Counted from the first letter of the stretch, positions 17,330 to 26,013 are shown. The stretch is DNA of 64,000 nt from Streptomyces sp. TBY4 (GCF_024213195.1 NZ_JANAVF010000013.1:62001-126000); one strand, 5' to 3'. Made by a program: numbers and translations. Notes: a model not told the origin generated them from the sequence alone.

Positions 17330-17401
17330 TGGGCTATAGTGTAATTGGCAACACGAGAGTTTCTGGTTCTCTTATTCTAGGTTCGAGTCCTGGTAGCCCA
17401 G
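17330..17401 (+). tRNA. tRNA-Gln (CUG anticodon), copy 2
   Basis: Same as the first tRNA-Gln except that the anticodon stem reads AGAGT/TCTCT. Both strands of the stem changed together, so pairing is kept. The following spacer also resembles that after the first tRNA-Gln. Confidence 0.93.
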
Positions 17402-17423
17402 CGCAGTACCGCAGTAACAGCTA

Positions 17424-17496
17424 GCCCCCGTTGTGTAGCGGCCTAGCACGCCGCCCTCTCAAGGCGGTAGCGCCGGTTCGAATCCGGTCGGGGGTA
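17424..17496 (+). tRNA. tRNA-Glu (CUC anticodon), copy 3
   Basis: Identical to copies 1 and 2. It is the last gene of the tRNA cluster, followed six bases later by a terminator hairpin. Confidence 0.95.
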
Positions 17497-17502
17497 CGCA
17501 CA

Positions 17503-17539
17503 GAAGAGGCCCTCCGCGTTCATCGCGGAGGGCCTCTTC
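17503..17539 (+). terminator. Terminator of the tRNA cluster
   Basis: A 16-base-pair perfect stem (GAAGAGGCCCTCCGCG) with a TTCAT loop, directly after the third tRNA-Glu. Confidence 0.88.
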
Positions 17540-17669
17540 GCTGTTTCCGGACAGGGCGGACGCCGGGGCAAGAAGTACGGGCCCGGCGGCGCGTGTGCGG
17601 ACGTGTGCGGCGTCTCACGCGCCCCCGGGCCCGGGGGGAAGGGTGGGAAGGTCTGCGACCGGGAGGTGC

Positions 17670-18386
17670 TCAGCTGGAGCGGCGCAGGGCCTCGGTCAGC
17701 CGGGCGGCCGCGTCGATGACGGCCTGGGCGTGCATGCGCCCCGGGTGGCGGGTCAGGCGCTCGATCGGCCCGGAGACCGATACGGAGGCCACCACGCGGT
17801 TCGACGGCCCGCGTACGGGCGCCGAGACCGATGCCACGCCGGGCTCCCGCTCGCCGATCGACTGTGCCCAGCCGCGACGCCGTACGCCCGAGAGCGCCGT
17901 CGCCGTGAAACGCGCGCCCTGCAGGCCGCGGTGGAGCCGCTCGGGCTCCTCCCAGGCCATCAGGATCTGCGCGGCCGAGCCAGCCTTCATCGGGAGCGTG
18001 GAGCCCACCGGGACGGTGTCCCGCAGGCCCGACAGCCGCTCGGCGGCCGCCACGCAGATGCGCATGTCGCCCTGACGCCGGTAGAGCTGCGCGCTCTCTC
18101 CCGTCACGTCCCGGAGGTGGGTGAGCACCGGTCCGGCCGTGGCCAGCAGGCGGTCCTCGCCGGCCGCGGCGGCGAGCTCCGCCAGCCGCGGTCCGAGGAT
18201 GAACCGGCCCTGCATGTCCCTCGCCACCATCCGGTGGTGTTCCAGTGCCACGGCAAGGCGATGTGCCGTGGGTCGTGCGAGCCCTGTCGCCGCGACCAGC
18301 CCGGCGAGGGTGGCCGGACCGGACTCCAGTGCGCTCAGTACCAGAGCTGCCTTGTCGAGAACGCCGACGCCGCTAGAGTTGTCCAT
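17670..18386 (-). CDS. ndgR: IclR-family regulator NdgR
   Basis: A 238-residue IclR-family regulator. The winged helix-turn-helix lies around residues 12-60 (TLAGLVAATGLARPTAHRLAVAL) and is followed by the GAF-like effector domain. Length and the position divergent to leuCD match NdgR of S. coelicolor, which controls leucine and other amino acid genes and affects antibiotic production. ATG start; an upstream in-frame extension of 29 residues would run through the shared promoter. A near-palindrome in the intergenic region is a likely binding site. C-terminal residues end EALRRSS. Confidence 0.92.
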   Translation of the reverse strand: MDNSSGVGVLDKAALVLSALESGPATLAGLVAATGLARPTAHRLAVALEHHRMVARDMQGRFILGPRLAELAAAAGEDRLLATAGPVLTHLRDVTGESAQLYRRQGDMRICVAAAERLSGLRDTVPVGSTLPMKAGSAAQILMAWEEPERLHRGLQGARFTATALSGVRRRGWAQSIGEREPGVASVSAPVRGPSNRVVASVSVSGPIERLTRHPGRMHAQAVIDAAARLTEALRRSS

Positions 18387-18400
18387 GAAACGATATTCGC

Positions 18401-18417
18401 GTCTCACACTGTGAAAC
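18401..18417. promoter_or_regulatory. Candidate NdgR operator between ndgR and leuC
   Basis: GTCTCACACTGTGAAAC is an inverted repeat around a single central C (TCACA/TGTGA core, one outer mismatch). It lies 15 bases upstream of the ndgR start in the shared control region. IclR-family regulators bind such short palindromes. Function is inferred from position. Confidence 0.5.
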
Positions 18418-18570
18418 GCAAGTTCAATTTTTCCAAGAACCAGCGAGTCTGTATGTGCGGGTCCACGAACCACTGGGTCCGAGCCGTCGTCCGGGACGTG
18501 GGGTACGGGCGATCAGGCGCACGAGATCTCTATCAAGCGCCGGCACAACCGGCCGGCCGGAGGGAAAGCG

Positions 18571-19995
18571 ATGGGTAGGACACTCGCGGAGAAGGTCTGG
18601 GACGACCATGTCGTCCGGCGCGCCGAAGGCGAGCCCGATCTCCTCTTCATCGATCTGCACCTGCTGCACGAGGTGACCAGCCCGCAGGCCTTCGAGGGGC
18701 TGCGCCAGGCCGGCCGCAAGGTCCGGCGCCTCGACCTCACCATCGCGACCGAGGACCACAACACCCCCACCATCGACATCGACAAGCCGATCGCGGACCC
18801 GGTCTCCCGGGCCCAGCTGGAGACGCTGCGGGCGAACTGCGCCGAGTTCGGTGTGCGCCTGCACTCGCTGGGCGACGTCGAGCAGGGTGTCGTCCATGTC
18901 GTGGGACCGCAGCTGGGCCTGACCCAGCCGGGCACCACGGTGGTCTGCGGTGACTCGCACACCTCCACGCACGGCGCCTTCGGCGCGCTGGCGTTCGGCA
19001 TCGGCACCAGCCAGGTCGAGCACGTGCTGGCGACCCAGACGCTGCCGCTGGCCCGCCCCAAGACGATGGCGATCACCGTCACCGGCGCGCTGGCCGAGGG
19101 CGTCACCGCCAAGGACCTGATCCTGGCGATCATCGCCAAGATCGGCACCGGCGGCGGCCAGGGCTACATCCTGGAGTACCGCGGCGAGGCCGTCGAGCAG
19201 CTCTCGATGGAAGCCCGCATGACCATCTGCAACATGTCGATCGAGGCCGGCGCCCGCGCGGGCATGATCGCCCCCGACCAGACCACCTTCGACTACCTCG
19301 AGGGCCGCGACCACGCCCCCGCGGGCGAGGACTGGGACGCGGCGGTCGCGTACTGGAAGACCCTGCGCACCGACGACGACGCCGTCTTCGACGCCGAGGT
19401 GGTCATCGACGGCACCACGCTGTCGCCGTTCGTCACCTGGGGCACCAACCCCGGCCAGGGCGCGCCCCTGTCGGCCAACGTCCCCGACCCGGCTTCGTAC
19501 GAGGACGCTTCGGAGCGCAACGCCGCCGAAAAGGCCCTGGAGTACATGGGGTTGACCGCCGGCCAGCCGCTGCGGGACATCAAGGTCGACACCGTCTTCG
19601 TAGGTTCCTGCACCAACGGCCGCATCGAGGACCTGCGTGCCGTGGCCGGGATCATCGGGGGCCGCAAAGTCGCCGACGGCGTACGGATGCTGGTCGTCCC
19701 GGGCTCGGTGCGCGTCGCGCTCCAGGCCGTGGAGGAGGGCCTGGACAAGGTCTTCAAGGAGGCCGGCGCCGAATGGCGGCACGCGGGCTGCTCGATGTGT
19801 CTGGGCATGAACCCCGACCAACTGGCCCCCGGTGAGCGCTCCGCGTCCACCTCCAACCGCAACTTCGAGGGCCGGCAGGGCAAGGGCGGGCGCACCCACC
19901 TGGTGTCCCCGCAGGTGGCCGCCGCCACCGCGGTGCTGGGCCACCTGGCCTCGCCCGCCGACCTGTCCGACGCCCCCGCGACCGCCGGAGTCTGA
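18571..19995 (+). CDS. leuC: 3-isopropylmalate dehydratase large subunit
   Basis: A 474-residue aconitase-family protein of leucine biosynthesis. The three cysteines that bind the 4Fe-4S cluster are C347 (GSCTNGR), C407 and C410 (CSMCLGM). Substrate-binding motifs [13 protein letters not shown] and [14 protein letters not shown] are intact. A GGAGGG ribosome site precedes the ATG. leuD follows after five bases. No leucine-rich leader peptide is evident upstream, so control is more likely by NdgR than by attenuation. Confidence 0.97.
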   Translation: MGRTLAEKVWDDHVVRRAEGEPDLLFIDLHLLHEVTSPQAFEGLRQAGRKVRRLDLTIATEDHNTPTIDIDKPIADPVSRAQLETLRANCAEFGVRLHSLGDVEQGVVHVVGPQLGLTQPGTTVVCGDSHTSTHGAFGALAFGIGTSQVEHVLATQTLPLARPKTMAITVTGALAEGVTAKDLILAIIAKIGTGGGQGYILEYRGEAVEQLSMEARMTICNMSIEAGARAGMIAPDQTTFDYLEGRDHAPAGEDWDAAVAYWKTLRTDDDAVFDAEVVIDGTTLSPFVTWGTNPGQGAPLSANVPDPASYEDASERNAAEKALEYMGLTAGQPLRDIKVDTVFVGSCTNGRIEDLRAVAGIIGGRKVADGVRMLVVPGSVRVALQAVEEGLDKVFKEAGAEWRHAGCSMCLGMNPDQLAPGERSASTSNRNFEGRQGKGGRTHLVSPQVAAATAVLGHLASPADLSDAPATAGV

Positions 19996-20000
19996 GAACG

Positions 20001-20594
20001 ATGGAAGCCTTCACCACCCACACCGGCCGGGCCGTCCCGCTGCGCCGCAGCAACGTCGACACCGACCAGATCATCCCGGCCCACTGGCTGAAGAAGATCA
20101 CCCGCGACGGGTTCGAGGACGGGCTCTTCGAGGCCTGGCGCAAGGACCCGGAGTTCGTCACCAACCGCCCCGAGCGCGCGGGCGCGACCGTCCTGGTCGC
20201 CGGTCCCGACTTCGGCACCGGTTCCTCGCGCGAGCACGCCGTCTGGGCCCTGCAGAACTTCGGCTTCAAGACGGTCATCTCCTCCCGGTTCGCCGACATC
20301 TTCCGCGGCAACTCGCTGAAGAACGGTCTGCTGACCGTGGTCCTGCCGCAGGAGACCGTCGAGCAGCTGTGGAAGCTGACCGAGGCCGACCCCACCGCCG
20401 AGATCACGGTCGACCTGGTCGACCGCCAGGTCCGAGCCGAAGGCGTCGTAGCGGAGTTCGAGCTCGACGACAACGCCCGCTGGCGGCTGCTGGAGGGGCT
20501 GGACGACATCTCGCTCACCCTTCAGAACGAAGCGGACATCGCCACCTACGAAAGCGTCCGGCCGGCCTTCAAGCCGCGCACGATTCAGGCGTGA
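20001..20594 (+). CDS. leuD: 3-isopropylmalate dehydratase small subunit
   Basis: A 197-residue swivel-domain subunit that pairs with LeuC to isomerise 2-isopropylmalate. It shows the family's [18 protein letters not shown] opening and the [17 protein letters not shown] motif. Usual length. It begins five bases after the leuC stop, so the two are co-translated in an operon. The terminator downstream ends the unit. Confidence 0.97.
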   Translation: MEAFTTHTGRAVPLRRSNVDTDQIIPAHWLKKITRDGFEDGLFEAWRKDPEFVTNRPERAGATVLVAGPDFGTGSSREHAVWALQNFGFKTVISSRFADIFRGNSLKNGLLTVVLPQETVEQLWKLTEADPTAEITVDLVDRQVRAEGVVAEFELDDNARWRLLEGLDDISLTLQNEADIATYESVRPAFKPRTIQA

Positions 20595-20643
20595 TTCCAG
20601 CCTGATCAGCGCTTATTCGCCTTAGGGTGATCACATAGGCAAC

Positions 20644-20677
20644 ACTGTGCCCCCTGCCGTCCGGCAGGGGGCACAGT
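20644..20677 (+). terminator. Terminator after leuD
   Basis: A perfect 16-base-pair stem (ACTGTGCCCCCTGCCG) with a two-base TC turn, 49 bases after the leuD stop. Confidence 0.85.
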
Positions 20678-20731
20678 CGTGTGTTGAGGCCCCGTGAGGC
20701 GACAACTCGCCCCAGATGGCACAATCTGTGC

Positions 20732-20977
20732 ATGGAACGCGACAGTCAACTTGAGCTCTACGGACTTGTCGCCGACCGATTGAAAGAAGCACACACAAGG
20801 GTGCGCACACTGCAAGTCCCGGAGGGCGTAAGGATGGCGCTGACCCGGAAGCTGTTGGTCGTCACGGCCGCGGCGAAGCATGATCTCGCCGATGCGGCAG
20901 TGCGCCTGGACAGGTTGATGAAGGACCTCGACGAGGGTCGATTCCCTGAAGGCGACGGATGCGAAGGAACTCCGTAA
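20732..20977 (+). CDS. Small conserved protein of unknown function
   Basis: An 81-residue, mostly helical, charged protein (LELYGLVADRLKEAHTRVRTL; VVTAAAKHDLADAAVRLDRLMKDLDEG). The hydrophobic spacing suggests a two- to three-helix bundle. No motif is recognised. The position between leuD and hupS matches, from memory, a small conserved streptomycete gene. The ATG is chosen because upstream codons lie in the leuD terminator area; no good ribosome site is seen, so the transcript may be leaderless. Confidence 0.75.
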   Translation: MERDSQLELYGLVADRLKEAHTRVRTLQVPEGVRMALTRKLLVVTAAAKHDLADAAVRLDRLMKDLDEGRFPEGDGCEGTP

Positions 20978-21030
20978 CGGCCTACAACGTTGCGGCACTA
21001 GGGTGATAAGCCCGTTTCGTGTTTGATTTG

Positions 21031-21045
21031 CGGTATATATCCGCC
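21031..21045 (+). promoter_or_regulatory. A/T-rich promoter element of hupS
   Basis: TATATAT flanked by GCGG and CCGC forms a symmetrical, unusually A/T-rich element about 60 bases before the hupS start. It can supply a -10 box and could also be an operator. Confidence 0.45.
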
Positions 21046-21104
21046 TAACGTGCGAAATAAGCTTGAACACATTCGTTCTGGCGAAGTCTCCGAAGGGGAA
21101 GACG

Positions 21105-21785
21105 TTGAACAAGGCGCAGCTCGTAGAAGCGATTGCCGACAAGCTGGGCGGCCGTCAGCAGGCCGCGGACGCCGTCGACGCGGTCCTGGACGCCATCGTC
21201 CGTGCGACCGTCGCGGGCGACCGGGTCTCGGTCACGGGCTTCGGCTCGTTCGAGAAGGTCGACCGCCCGGCCCGCTACGCCCGCAACCCCCAGACGGGTG
21301 AGCGCGTCCGGGTCAAGAAGACCTCGGTTCCCCGCTTCCGCGCGGGCCAGGGCTTCAAGGACCTGGTCAGCGGCACCAAGAAGCTGCCCAAGGGCGGCGA
21401 GGTGTCGGTGAAGAAGGCGCCCAAGGGCAGCCTCACCGGTGGCGCTTCGGCGACGGTCAAGAAGGCCGCCGCGAAGAAGGCCGCACCCGCCAAGAAGGCG
21501 GCTGCAGCGGCCAAGACCACGGTCGCGAAGAAGACCACGGCCAAGAAGGTGACCGCCACCGCCAAGAAGACGGTCGCCAAGACCGCCGTGGCGAAGAAGG
21601 CCGCCCCCGCGGCCAAGAAGGCGACGGTCAAGAAGACCGCTGCGGCGGCGAAGAAGACCACCGCCACCGCGAAGAAGACCGCCCCGGCGGCCAAGAAGGC
21701 CACCGCGGCGACGAAGGCGCCCGCCAAGAAGACGGCGACGCGCAAGGCCACCGCGAAGAAGACCACCGCCCGCAAGACCAAGTAG
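21105..21785 (+). CDS. hupS: HU-type nucleoid protein with histone H1-like tail
   Basis: A 226-residue protein in two parts. Residues 1 to about 92 are a complete HU domain (NKAQLVEAIADKLGG; VTGFGSFE; ARNPQTGERV; PRFRAGQGFKDLV). The rest is a Lys/Ala-rich tail of KKAA, KKTT and AKKT units like eukaryotic linker histones. HupS of S. coelicolor is this architecture and is needed for normal spore nucleoid compaction. Start: TTG at the HU domain edge, preceded by AAGGGG; a further upstream TTG would add 14 non-HU residues. The tail repeats are prone to length variation. Confidence 0.95.
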   Translation: MNKAQLVEAIADKLGGRQQAADAVDAVLDAIVRATVAGDRVSVTGFGSFEKVDRPARYARNPQTGERVRVKKTSVPRFRAGQGFKDLVSGTKKLPKGGEVSVKKAPKGSLTGGASATVKKAAAKKAAPAKKAAAAAKTTVAKKTTAKKVTATAKKTVAKTAVAKKAAPAAKKATVKKTAAAAKKTTATAKKTAPAAKKATAATKAPAKKTATRKATAKKTTARKTK

Positions 21786-21804
21786 GGCAACGAGTCACAC
21801 GCGC

Positions 21805-21839
21805 CGGGCCGGTTTCCCCGCAGTGGGGAAACCGGCCCG
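21805..21839 (+). terminator. Terminator after hupS
   Basis: A 15-base-pair perfect stem (CGGGCCGGTTTCCCC) with a GCAGT loop, 19 bases after the hupS stop. Confidence 0.85.
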
Positions 21840-21914
21840 CGGTGCGTCGGAACGCCGGTCGGAACGCCGCAGGGCGGCCGGCCGCCGGAAAGTCTGCGGT
21901 CAGAAGGTCCGCGG

Positions 21915-22718
21915 TCAGAAGGTCTGCAGCGTGACCAGGGTGATCCGCAGGCCCGCGCCCTCGCCGTCCGTCTCGATCCGCACCCGCTGCCCGGGACGAA
22001 GCAGCCGCAGGCCGCCCGCGTCGAAGGCCGGGGCCTCGAAGGGCACCGGGGTGCCGTCGTCCAGCAGCACACTGCCGCTGCGGGTCTGGGAGTCGTACGT
22101 GTACGCGGTCGCCTGCATACGGGCACTGTATCGGGCCGTATGGCGCCCCACGCCGAGGGCCAGGGCCGTCCGCAGATCGGCCCCCGTGTCCACGTCCCGG
22201 CGGATGCTCTCGACGCCGGCGAGGGCCATTTCCACCGCGCCCGAGGCCGAATGCCGGGCCCGCGAGGGGCCGCCGAACGAGGGCGCCAATTCCACGTCCG
22301 GAGCAGCGGAAAGCAAGGTCGTCCCGATTCCCGCCGCATCCGCCAGAAATGCCCGGGGAAATGCCGAGGCCGTTTCGAGCACGCGTAGCAATTCGGGCGG
22401 CCGCAGCGCCGGCAGATCCGCGTTCATCGCGGCCAACGGGGCCCCCGGCCGGCCCGCCCGTATCTCCCGCGCCCCGTGGGCCAGCGCCGCGTTGAGCCCG
22501 GCCGCGGGGGAGTCCGGCAGGATCCGGGCCCCCAGCCGCGCCAGTTCCGCACCGGCCGCCCGGTCGTCCGTGACGACCACCACATCCGCGACGGCCGCGC
22601 AGGCCAGCGCCCCCGCGACGGTGTCCAGCGCGAACGCCAGGGCGAGCCCCGGCCGGGACGCCCCGACGGCCGCCGCGAGGCGGCTCTTGGCCACCGCGAG
22701 CGGCTTCAGCGGGACCAC
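21915..22718 (-). CDS. fbiD: F420-pathway guanylyltransferase (FbiD/CofC) with C-terminal extension
   Basis: A 267-residue protein. Residues 1 to about 195 are a CofC/FbiD nucleotidyltransferase: PLKPLAVAKSRL opening, VVVTDD, the metal-site motif MNADLPALRP, and DVDTGADLRTAL closing. It activates phosphoenolpyruvate or 2-phospholactate with GTP for coenzyme F420. The frame then continues without a stop into a 67-residue segment, starting at an internal Met201, that looks like a small beta-barrel (GSVLLDDGTPVPFEAP; LRLLRPGQRVRIETDG). In other genomes I recall this segment as a separate gene. The GTG start has GGAG close upstream. Confidence 0.82.
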   Translation of the reverse strand: MVPLKPLAVAKSRLAAAVGASRPGLALAFALDTVAGALACAAVADVVVVTDDRAAGAELARLGARILPDSPAAGLNAALAHGAREIRAGRPGAPLAAMNADLPALRPPELLRVLETASAFPRAFLADAAGIGTTLLSAAPDVELAPSFGGPSRARHSASGAVEMALAGVESIRRDVDTGADLRTALALGVGRHTARYSARMQATAYTYDSQTRSGSVLLDDGTPVPFEAPAFDAGGLRLLRPGQRVRIETDGEGAGLRITLVTLQTF

Positions 22719-22960
22719 CAGACTCCAGACGGCGTTCGTGACGGACCCCTTCCCTCCGGCACGCTCGCGCGCCGCTCAGACCATGTACAGGTCATGACCA
22801 GGTCATGCGGAGCCCCATTGTCACCTCATGCCGGGCGACCCGGGGCCTCGTGCGGGTGTCCGGGGCGTACGGTGTTCTCGACAGAGACCGGACCCGGGGC
22901 CACACTTGTCCGGCCCCGAGGTGCCCCAGCCGCGCACCGGTCCTAGAGGAAGGTGTCCGA

Positions 22961-23713
22961 GTGTCCCGCCGCAGAATCGGCTTCTGGTACCGCCTTGCGG
23001 CGGCCATCGCGAAACCGCCGCTGACAGTGCTCTTCAAGCGGGACTGGCGGGGAATGGAACACATTCCGGCCGAGGGCGGATTTATCACCGCCGTCAATCA
23101 CAACTCGTATCTGGACCCGCTGTCCTACGCGCACTTCCAGTACAACACCGGCCGGGTGCCCCGATTGCTCGGCAAGGCGGCCCTCTTCGACGTCCCCATT
23201 GTCGGAGCGATCCTGCGCGGCTCCGGTCAGATCCCGGTCTACCGGGAGTCCACCAACGCCCTGGACGCATTCCGGGCCGCCGTGGAGGCGATCGAGCACG
23301 GCGAATGCGTGGCCTTTTACCCGGAAGGCACCCTCACCCGGGACCCCGACATGTGGCCGATGGCCGGCAAGACCGGCGCGGCGCGCGTGGCGCTGATGAC
23401 CAGGGCCCCCGTCATTCCGGTGGCCCAGTGGGGCGCGAATCTCGCGATGCCGCCCTACGCCAAGGAGAACAAGGTCCGCCTGTTCCCGCGCAAGACCCTC
23501 CAGGTCCTCGCCGGGCCGCCCGTGGACCTCTCCGCGTACTACGACCGGGAACCCACCCCGGACGTGCTCAGGGAGGCCACCGAAGTCATCATGGCGGCCA
23601 TCACCGGGCTGCTGGAGGAACTGCGGGGCGAGAGTGCGCCCCCGCAGCCGTACGACCATCGCAATGCCAGGGCGCAGCAGCGGCGCAAGGCCGCAGGGGA
23701 GGGCAACAAGTGA
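22961..23713 (+). CDS. plsC: 1-acylglycerol-3-phosphate acyltransferase (PlsC family)
   Basis: A 250-residue acyltransferase of phospholipid synthesis. The catalytic HX4D motif is NHNSYLDP. Glycerophosphate-binding motifs follow as GQIPVYRES and FYPEGTLTRD. The N-terminus (RIGFWYRLAAAIAKPPLTVLF) is amphipathic and probably membrane-associated. The GTG has GAGGAAGG upstream. It overlaps gpsA by four bases, which links the acyltransferase with the enzyme that makes its glycerol-3-phosphate backbone. Confidence 0.92.
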   Translation: MSRRRIGFWYRLAAAIAKPPLTVLFKRDWRGMEHIPAEGGFITAVNHNSYLDPLSYAHFQYNTGRVPRLLGKAALFDVPIVGAILRGSGQIPVYRESTNALDAFRAAVEAIEHGECVAFYPEGTLTRDPDMWPMAGKTGAARVALMTRAPVIPVAQWGANLAMPPYAKENKVRLFPRKTLQVLAGPPVDLSAYYDREPTPDVLREATEVIMAAITGLLEELRGESAPPQPYDHRNARAQQRRKAAGEGNK

Positions 23714-24720
23714 CACGTCCCGTGAAGGCAGCCGTATTCGGAACCGGCTCCTGGGGCACGGCCTTCGCCATGGTCCTCGCCGACGCCGGCTGCGAGGTGG
23801 TCCTGTGGGGCCGCCGCCAGGAGCTCGTCGACGCCATCAACGGCGGCCGGACCAACCCGGACTACTTCCCCGACATCGAACTCCCCGCGAACATCCGCGC
23901 CACCACCGACCCGGCCGAGGCCGCGGCCGGCGCCGACTTCACGGTCCTCGCCGTCCCCTCGCAGACCCTGCGCGGCAACCTCGCCGCCTGGGTGCCGCTG
24001 CTGGCCCCCGAGGCCGTGCTCGTCTCCCTGATGAAGGGCGTGGAACTCGGCACCGCCAAGCGGATGAGCGAGGTCATCGAGGAAGTGGCCAAGGTCCCGG
24101 CCGAGCGCATCGCGGTCGTCACCGGCCCCAACCTGGCCCCCGAGATCGCCGCCCGGCAGCCCGCCGCCTCCGTGGTCGCCTGCGTGGACGAAGCCGTCGC
24201 GCAGCGCCTCCAGGCCGCCTGCCACACCCCGTACTTCCGCCCGTACACGAGCACCGACGTGATCGGCTGCGAGCTCGGCGGCGCCGTCAAGAACGTCATC
24301 GGCCTCGCCGTCGGCATCGCCGACGGCATGGGCCTCGGCGACAACACCAAGGGCTCGCTGATCACCCGCGGCCTCGCCGAAGCCACCCGCCTGGGCCTGG
24401 CGATGGGCGCCGATCCGCTCACCTTCTCCGGCCTCGCGGGCCTCGGCGACCTCGTCGCCACCTGCTCCTCGCCGCTCTCCCGGAACCACACCTTCGGCAC
24501 CAACCTCGGCCGCGGGATGACCCTGGAGGAGACCATCGCGGTCACCAAGCAGACCGCCGAGGGCGTCAAGTCCTGCCAGTCCGTGGCCGATCTGGCCCGC
24601 CGCCACGGGGTGGACATGCCGATCACCGACACCGTCGTCGACATCGTCCACCACGGCAAGCCCACCCTGGTCGCGCTCAAGGAACTCATGGGGCGCAGCG
24701 CCAAACCGGAACGGCGCTGA
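23710..24720 (+). CDS. gpsA: Glycerol-3-phosphate dehydrogenase (NAD(P)+)
   Basis: A 336-residue enzyme that reduces dihydroxyacetone phosphate to sn-glycerol-3-phosphate. The dinucleotide-binding motif is FGTGSWGTAFA near the N-terminus. The catalytic region reads ELGGAVKNVIGLAVG, and GLGDNTKGSLITRG is the substrate site. The GTG start lies in the GTGA overlap with the plsC stop, so translation is coupled. Length is standard for the family. Confidence 0.96.
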   Translation: MTRPVKAAVFGTGSWGTAFAMVLADAGCEVVLWGRRQELVDAINGGRTNPDYFPDIELPANIRATTDPAEAAAGADFTVLAVPSQTLRGNLAAWVPLLAPEAVLVSLMKGVELGTAKRMSEVIEEVAKVPAERIAVVTGPNLAPEIAARQPAASVVACVDEAVAQRLQAACHTPYFRPYTSTDVIGCELGGAVKNVIGLAVGIADGMGLGDNTKGSLITRGLAEATRLGLAMGADPLTFSGLAGLGDLVATCSSPLSRNHTFGTNLGRGMTLEETIAVTKQTAEGVKSCQSVADLARRHGVDMPITDTVVDIVHHGKPTLVALKELMGRSAKPERR

Positions 24721-24744
24721 CTGCTTTCCGGACGCTTGAGCGGG

Positions 24745-24750
24745 TACCCT
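24745..24750 (+). promoter_or_regulatory. Putative -10 element of ddlA
   Basis: TACCCT nine bases before the ddlA ATG, with no ribosome site between, suggests a leaderless or nearly leaderless transcript starting just before the gene. The same hexamer precedes the DAK2-domain gene (29341-29346) and ffh (57618-57623). Confidence 0.45.
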
Positions 24751-24759
24751 CGTGGCGAT

Positions 24760-25917
24760 ATGAGCAGCGAGAACCTCCCCCAGACCCCTGAGCAGCAGGG
24801 CCGCAAGCCCCGTGTGGCCGTCGTGTTCGGCGGCCGCAGCTCGGAACACGCCATCTCGGTCGTCACCGCGGGCGCCGTCCTGCGCTCCATCGACCGCTCC
24901 AAGTACGAGGTGCTGCCCATCGGCATCACCACGGACGGCCGGTGGGCGCTGACCGCCGACGAGCCCGCCCGGATGGCCATCGCCGGCGGCGAGCTCCCCA
25001 ACGTGGGCCAGCTCGCCGAATCCGAGGACGGCGCCGTCGTGCTCTCCGTCGACCCGGCCAGCCGCGAGGTCGTCTACACCGAGCCGGGCGCCGTGCCCAA
25101 GGCGCTGGGCGAGGTCGACGTGGTCTTCCCCGTCCTGCACGGCCCGTACGGCGAGGACGGCACCCTCCAGGGCCTCCTGGAGCTCTCCGGGATCCCGTAC
25201 GTCGGCTCGGGCGTCCTCGCCTCGGCCGTCGGCCAGGACAAGGACTACATGAAGCGGGTCTTCACGTCCTTCGGGCTGCGCGTCGGCCCGTACGTGACCA
25301 TCCGCCCCCGCGAGTGGGAGAACGACCGCGAGGGCGCCCTCGCGCGGATCGCCGACTTCGCCGGCGAGCACGGCTGGCCGCTGTTCATCAAGCCCGCCCG
25401 CGCCGGATCCTCGATCGGCATCACCAAGGTCGACGAGCCCGCCGGACTGGACGCCGCGATCCGCGAGGCCCGCCGCCACGACCCGAAGATCATCGTGGAG
25501 GCGCTGCTGCGCGGCCGCGAGATCGAGGTCGGGGTCCTGGAGTTCGAGGACGGTCCGCGCGCGAGCGTGCCCGCCGAGATCCCGCCGGTCTCCAGCCACG
25601 AGTTCTACGACTTCGAGGCCAAGTACATCGACTCCGCCTCCGGACTCGTGCCCGCCCCGCTCACCCCGGAGCAGACCGCCGAGGTCCAGAAGCTCGCGAT
25701 CGAGGCCTTCGACGCCGCGTCCTGCGAGGGCCTGGTGCGCGCCGACTTCTTCCTCACCGAGGACGGCGAGTTCGTCATCAACGAGATCAACACGATGCCG
25801 GGCTTCACCCCGATCTCCATGTACCCGCGCATGTGGCAGGAGTCGGGCATCGAGTACCCGGAGCTGGTGGACCGCCTGATCCAGGCCGCCCTGCGCCGCT
25901 CCACCGGACTGCGCTAG
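24760..25917 (+). CDS. ddlA: D-alanine--D-alanine ligase
   Basis: A 385-residue ATP-grasp enzyme that makes the D-Ala-D-Ala dipeptide for peptidoglycan. Motifs are VVFGGRSSEHAISVVTAG, LHGPYGEDG, FIKPARAGSSIGI, and the metal site RADFFLTEDGEFVINEINTMPGFTP. A Tyr is found in the omega-loop region (EFYDFEAKY), consistent with D-Ala rather than D-lactate specificity as known for this family. Not a VanA-type ligase. The first ~25 residues are a polar extension. ATG start; see the promoter entry. Confidence 0.96.
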   Translation: MSSENLPQTPEQQGRKPRVAVVFGGRSSEHAISVVTAGAVLRSIDRSKYEVLPIGITTDGRWALTADEPARMAIAGGELPNVGQLAESEDGAVVLSVDPASREVVYTEPGAVPKALGEVDVVFPVLHGPYGEDGTLQGLLELSGIPYVGSGVLASAVGQDKDYMKRVFTSFGLRVGPYVTIRPREWENDREGALARIADFAGEHGWPLFIKPARAGSSIGITKVDEPAGLDAAIREARRHDPKIIVEALLRGREIEVGVLEFEDGPRASVPAEIPPVSSHEFYDFEAKYIDSASGLVPAPLTPEQTAEVQKLAIEAFDAASCEGLVRADFFLTEDGEFVINEINTMPGFTPISMYPRMWQESGIEYPELVDRLIQAALRRSTGLR

Positions 25918-25946
25918 CCGCCGGGCGCGAAGCCCCGTACGCGGAC

Positions 25947-25994
25947 GAGGACCGCCCGCCGCCCCTCGCACGAGGAGGGCGGCGGGCGGTCCTC
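25947..25994. terminator. Bidirectional terminator between ddlA and the DUF3515 gene
   Basis: An 18-base-pair stem (GAGGACCGCCCGCCGCCC) continues into an inner CTC/GAG pair with a small bulge. It lies between two convergent genes. Confidence 0.85.
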
Positions 25995-26013
25995 TGTCCG
26001 CGGGGCCGGCGGG

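Noticed and set aside
20978-21104. Upstream TTG at 21063 as hupS start
   Set aside because: It would add 14 residues with no HU similarity; the TTG at the domain edge has a better-placed ribosome site.
21420-21785. Lysine-codon repeats at the hupS 3' end as a CRISPR-like or satellite array
   Set aside because: The repeats are irregular AAGAAG-based codons of the H1-like protein tail, with no uniform repeat and spacer pattern.
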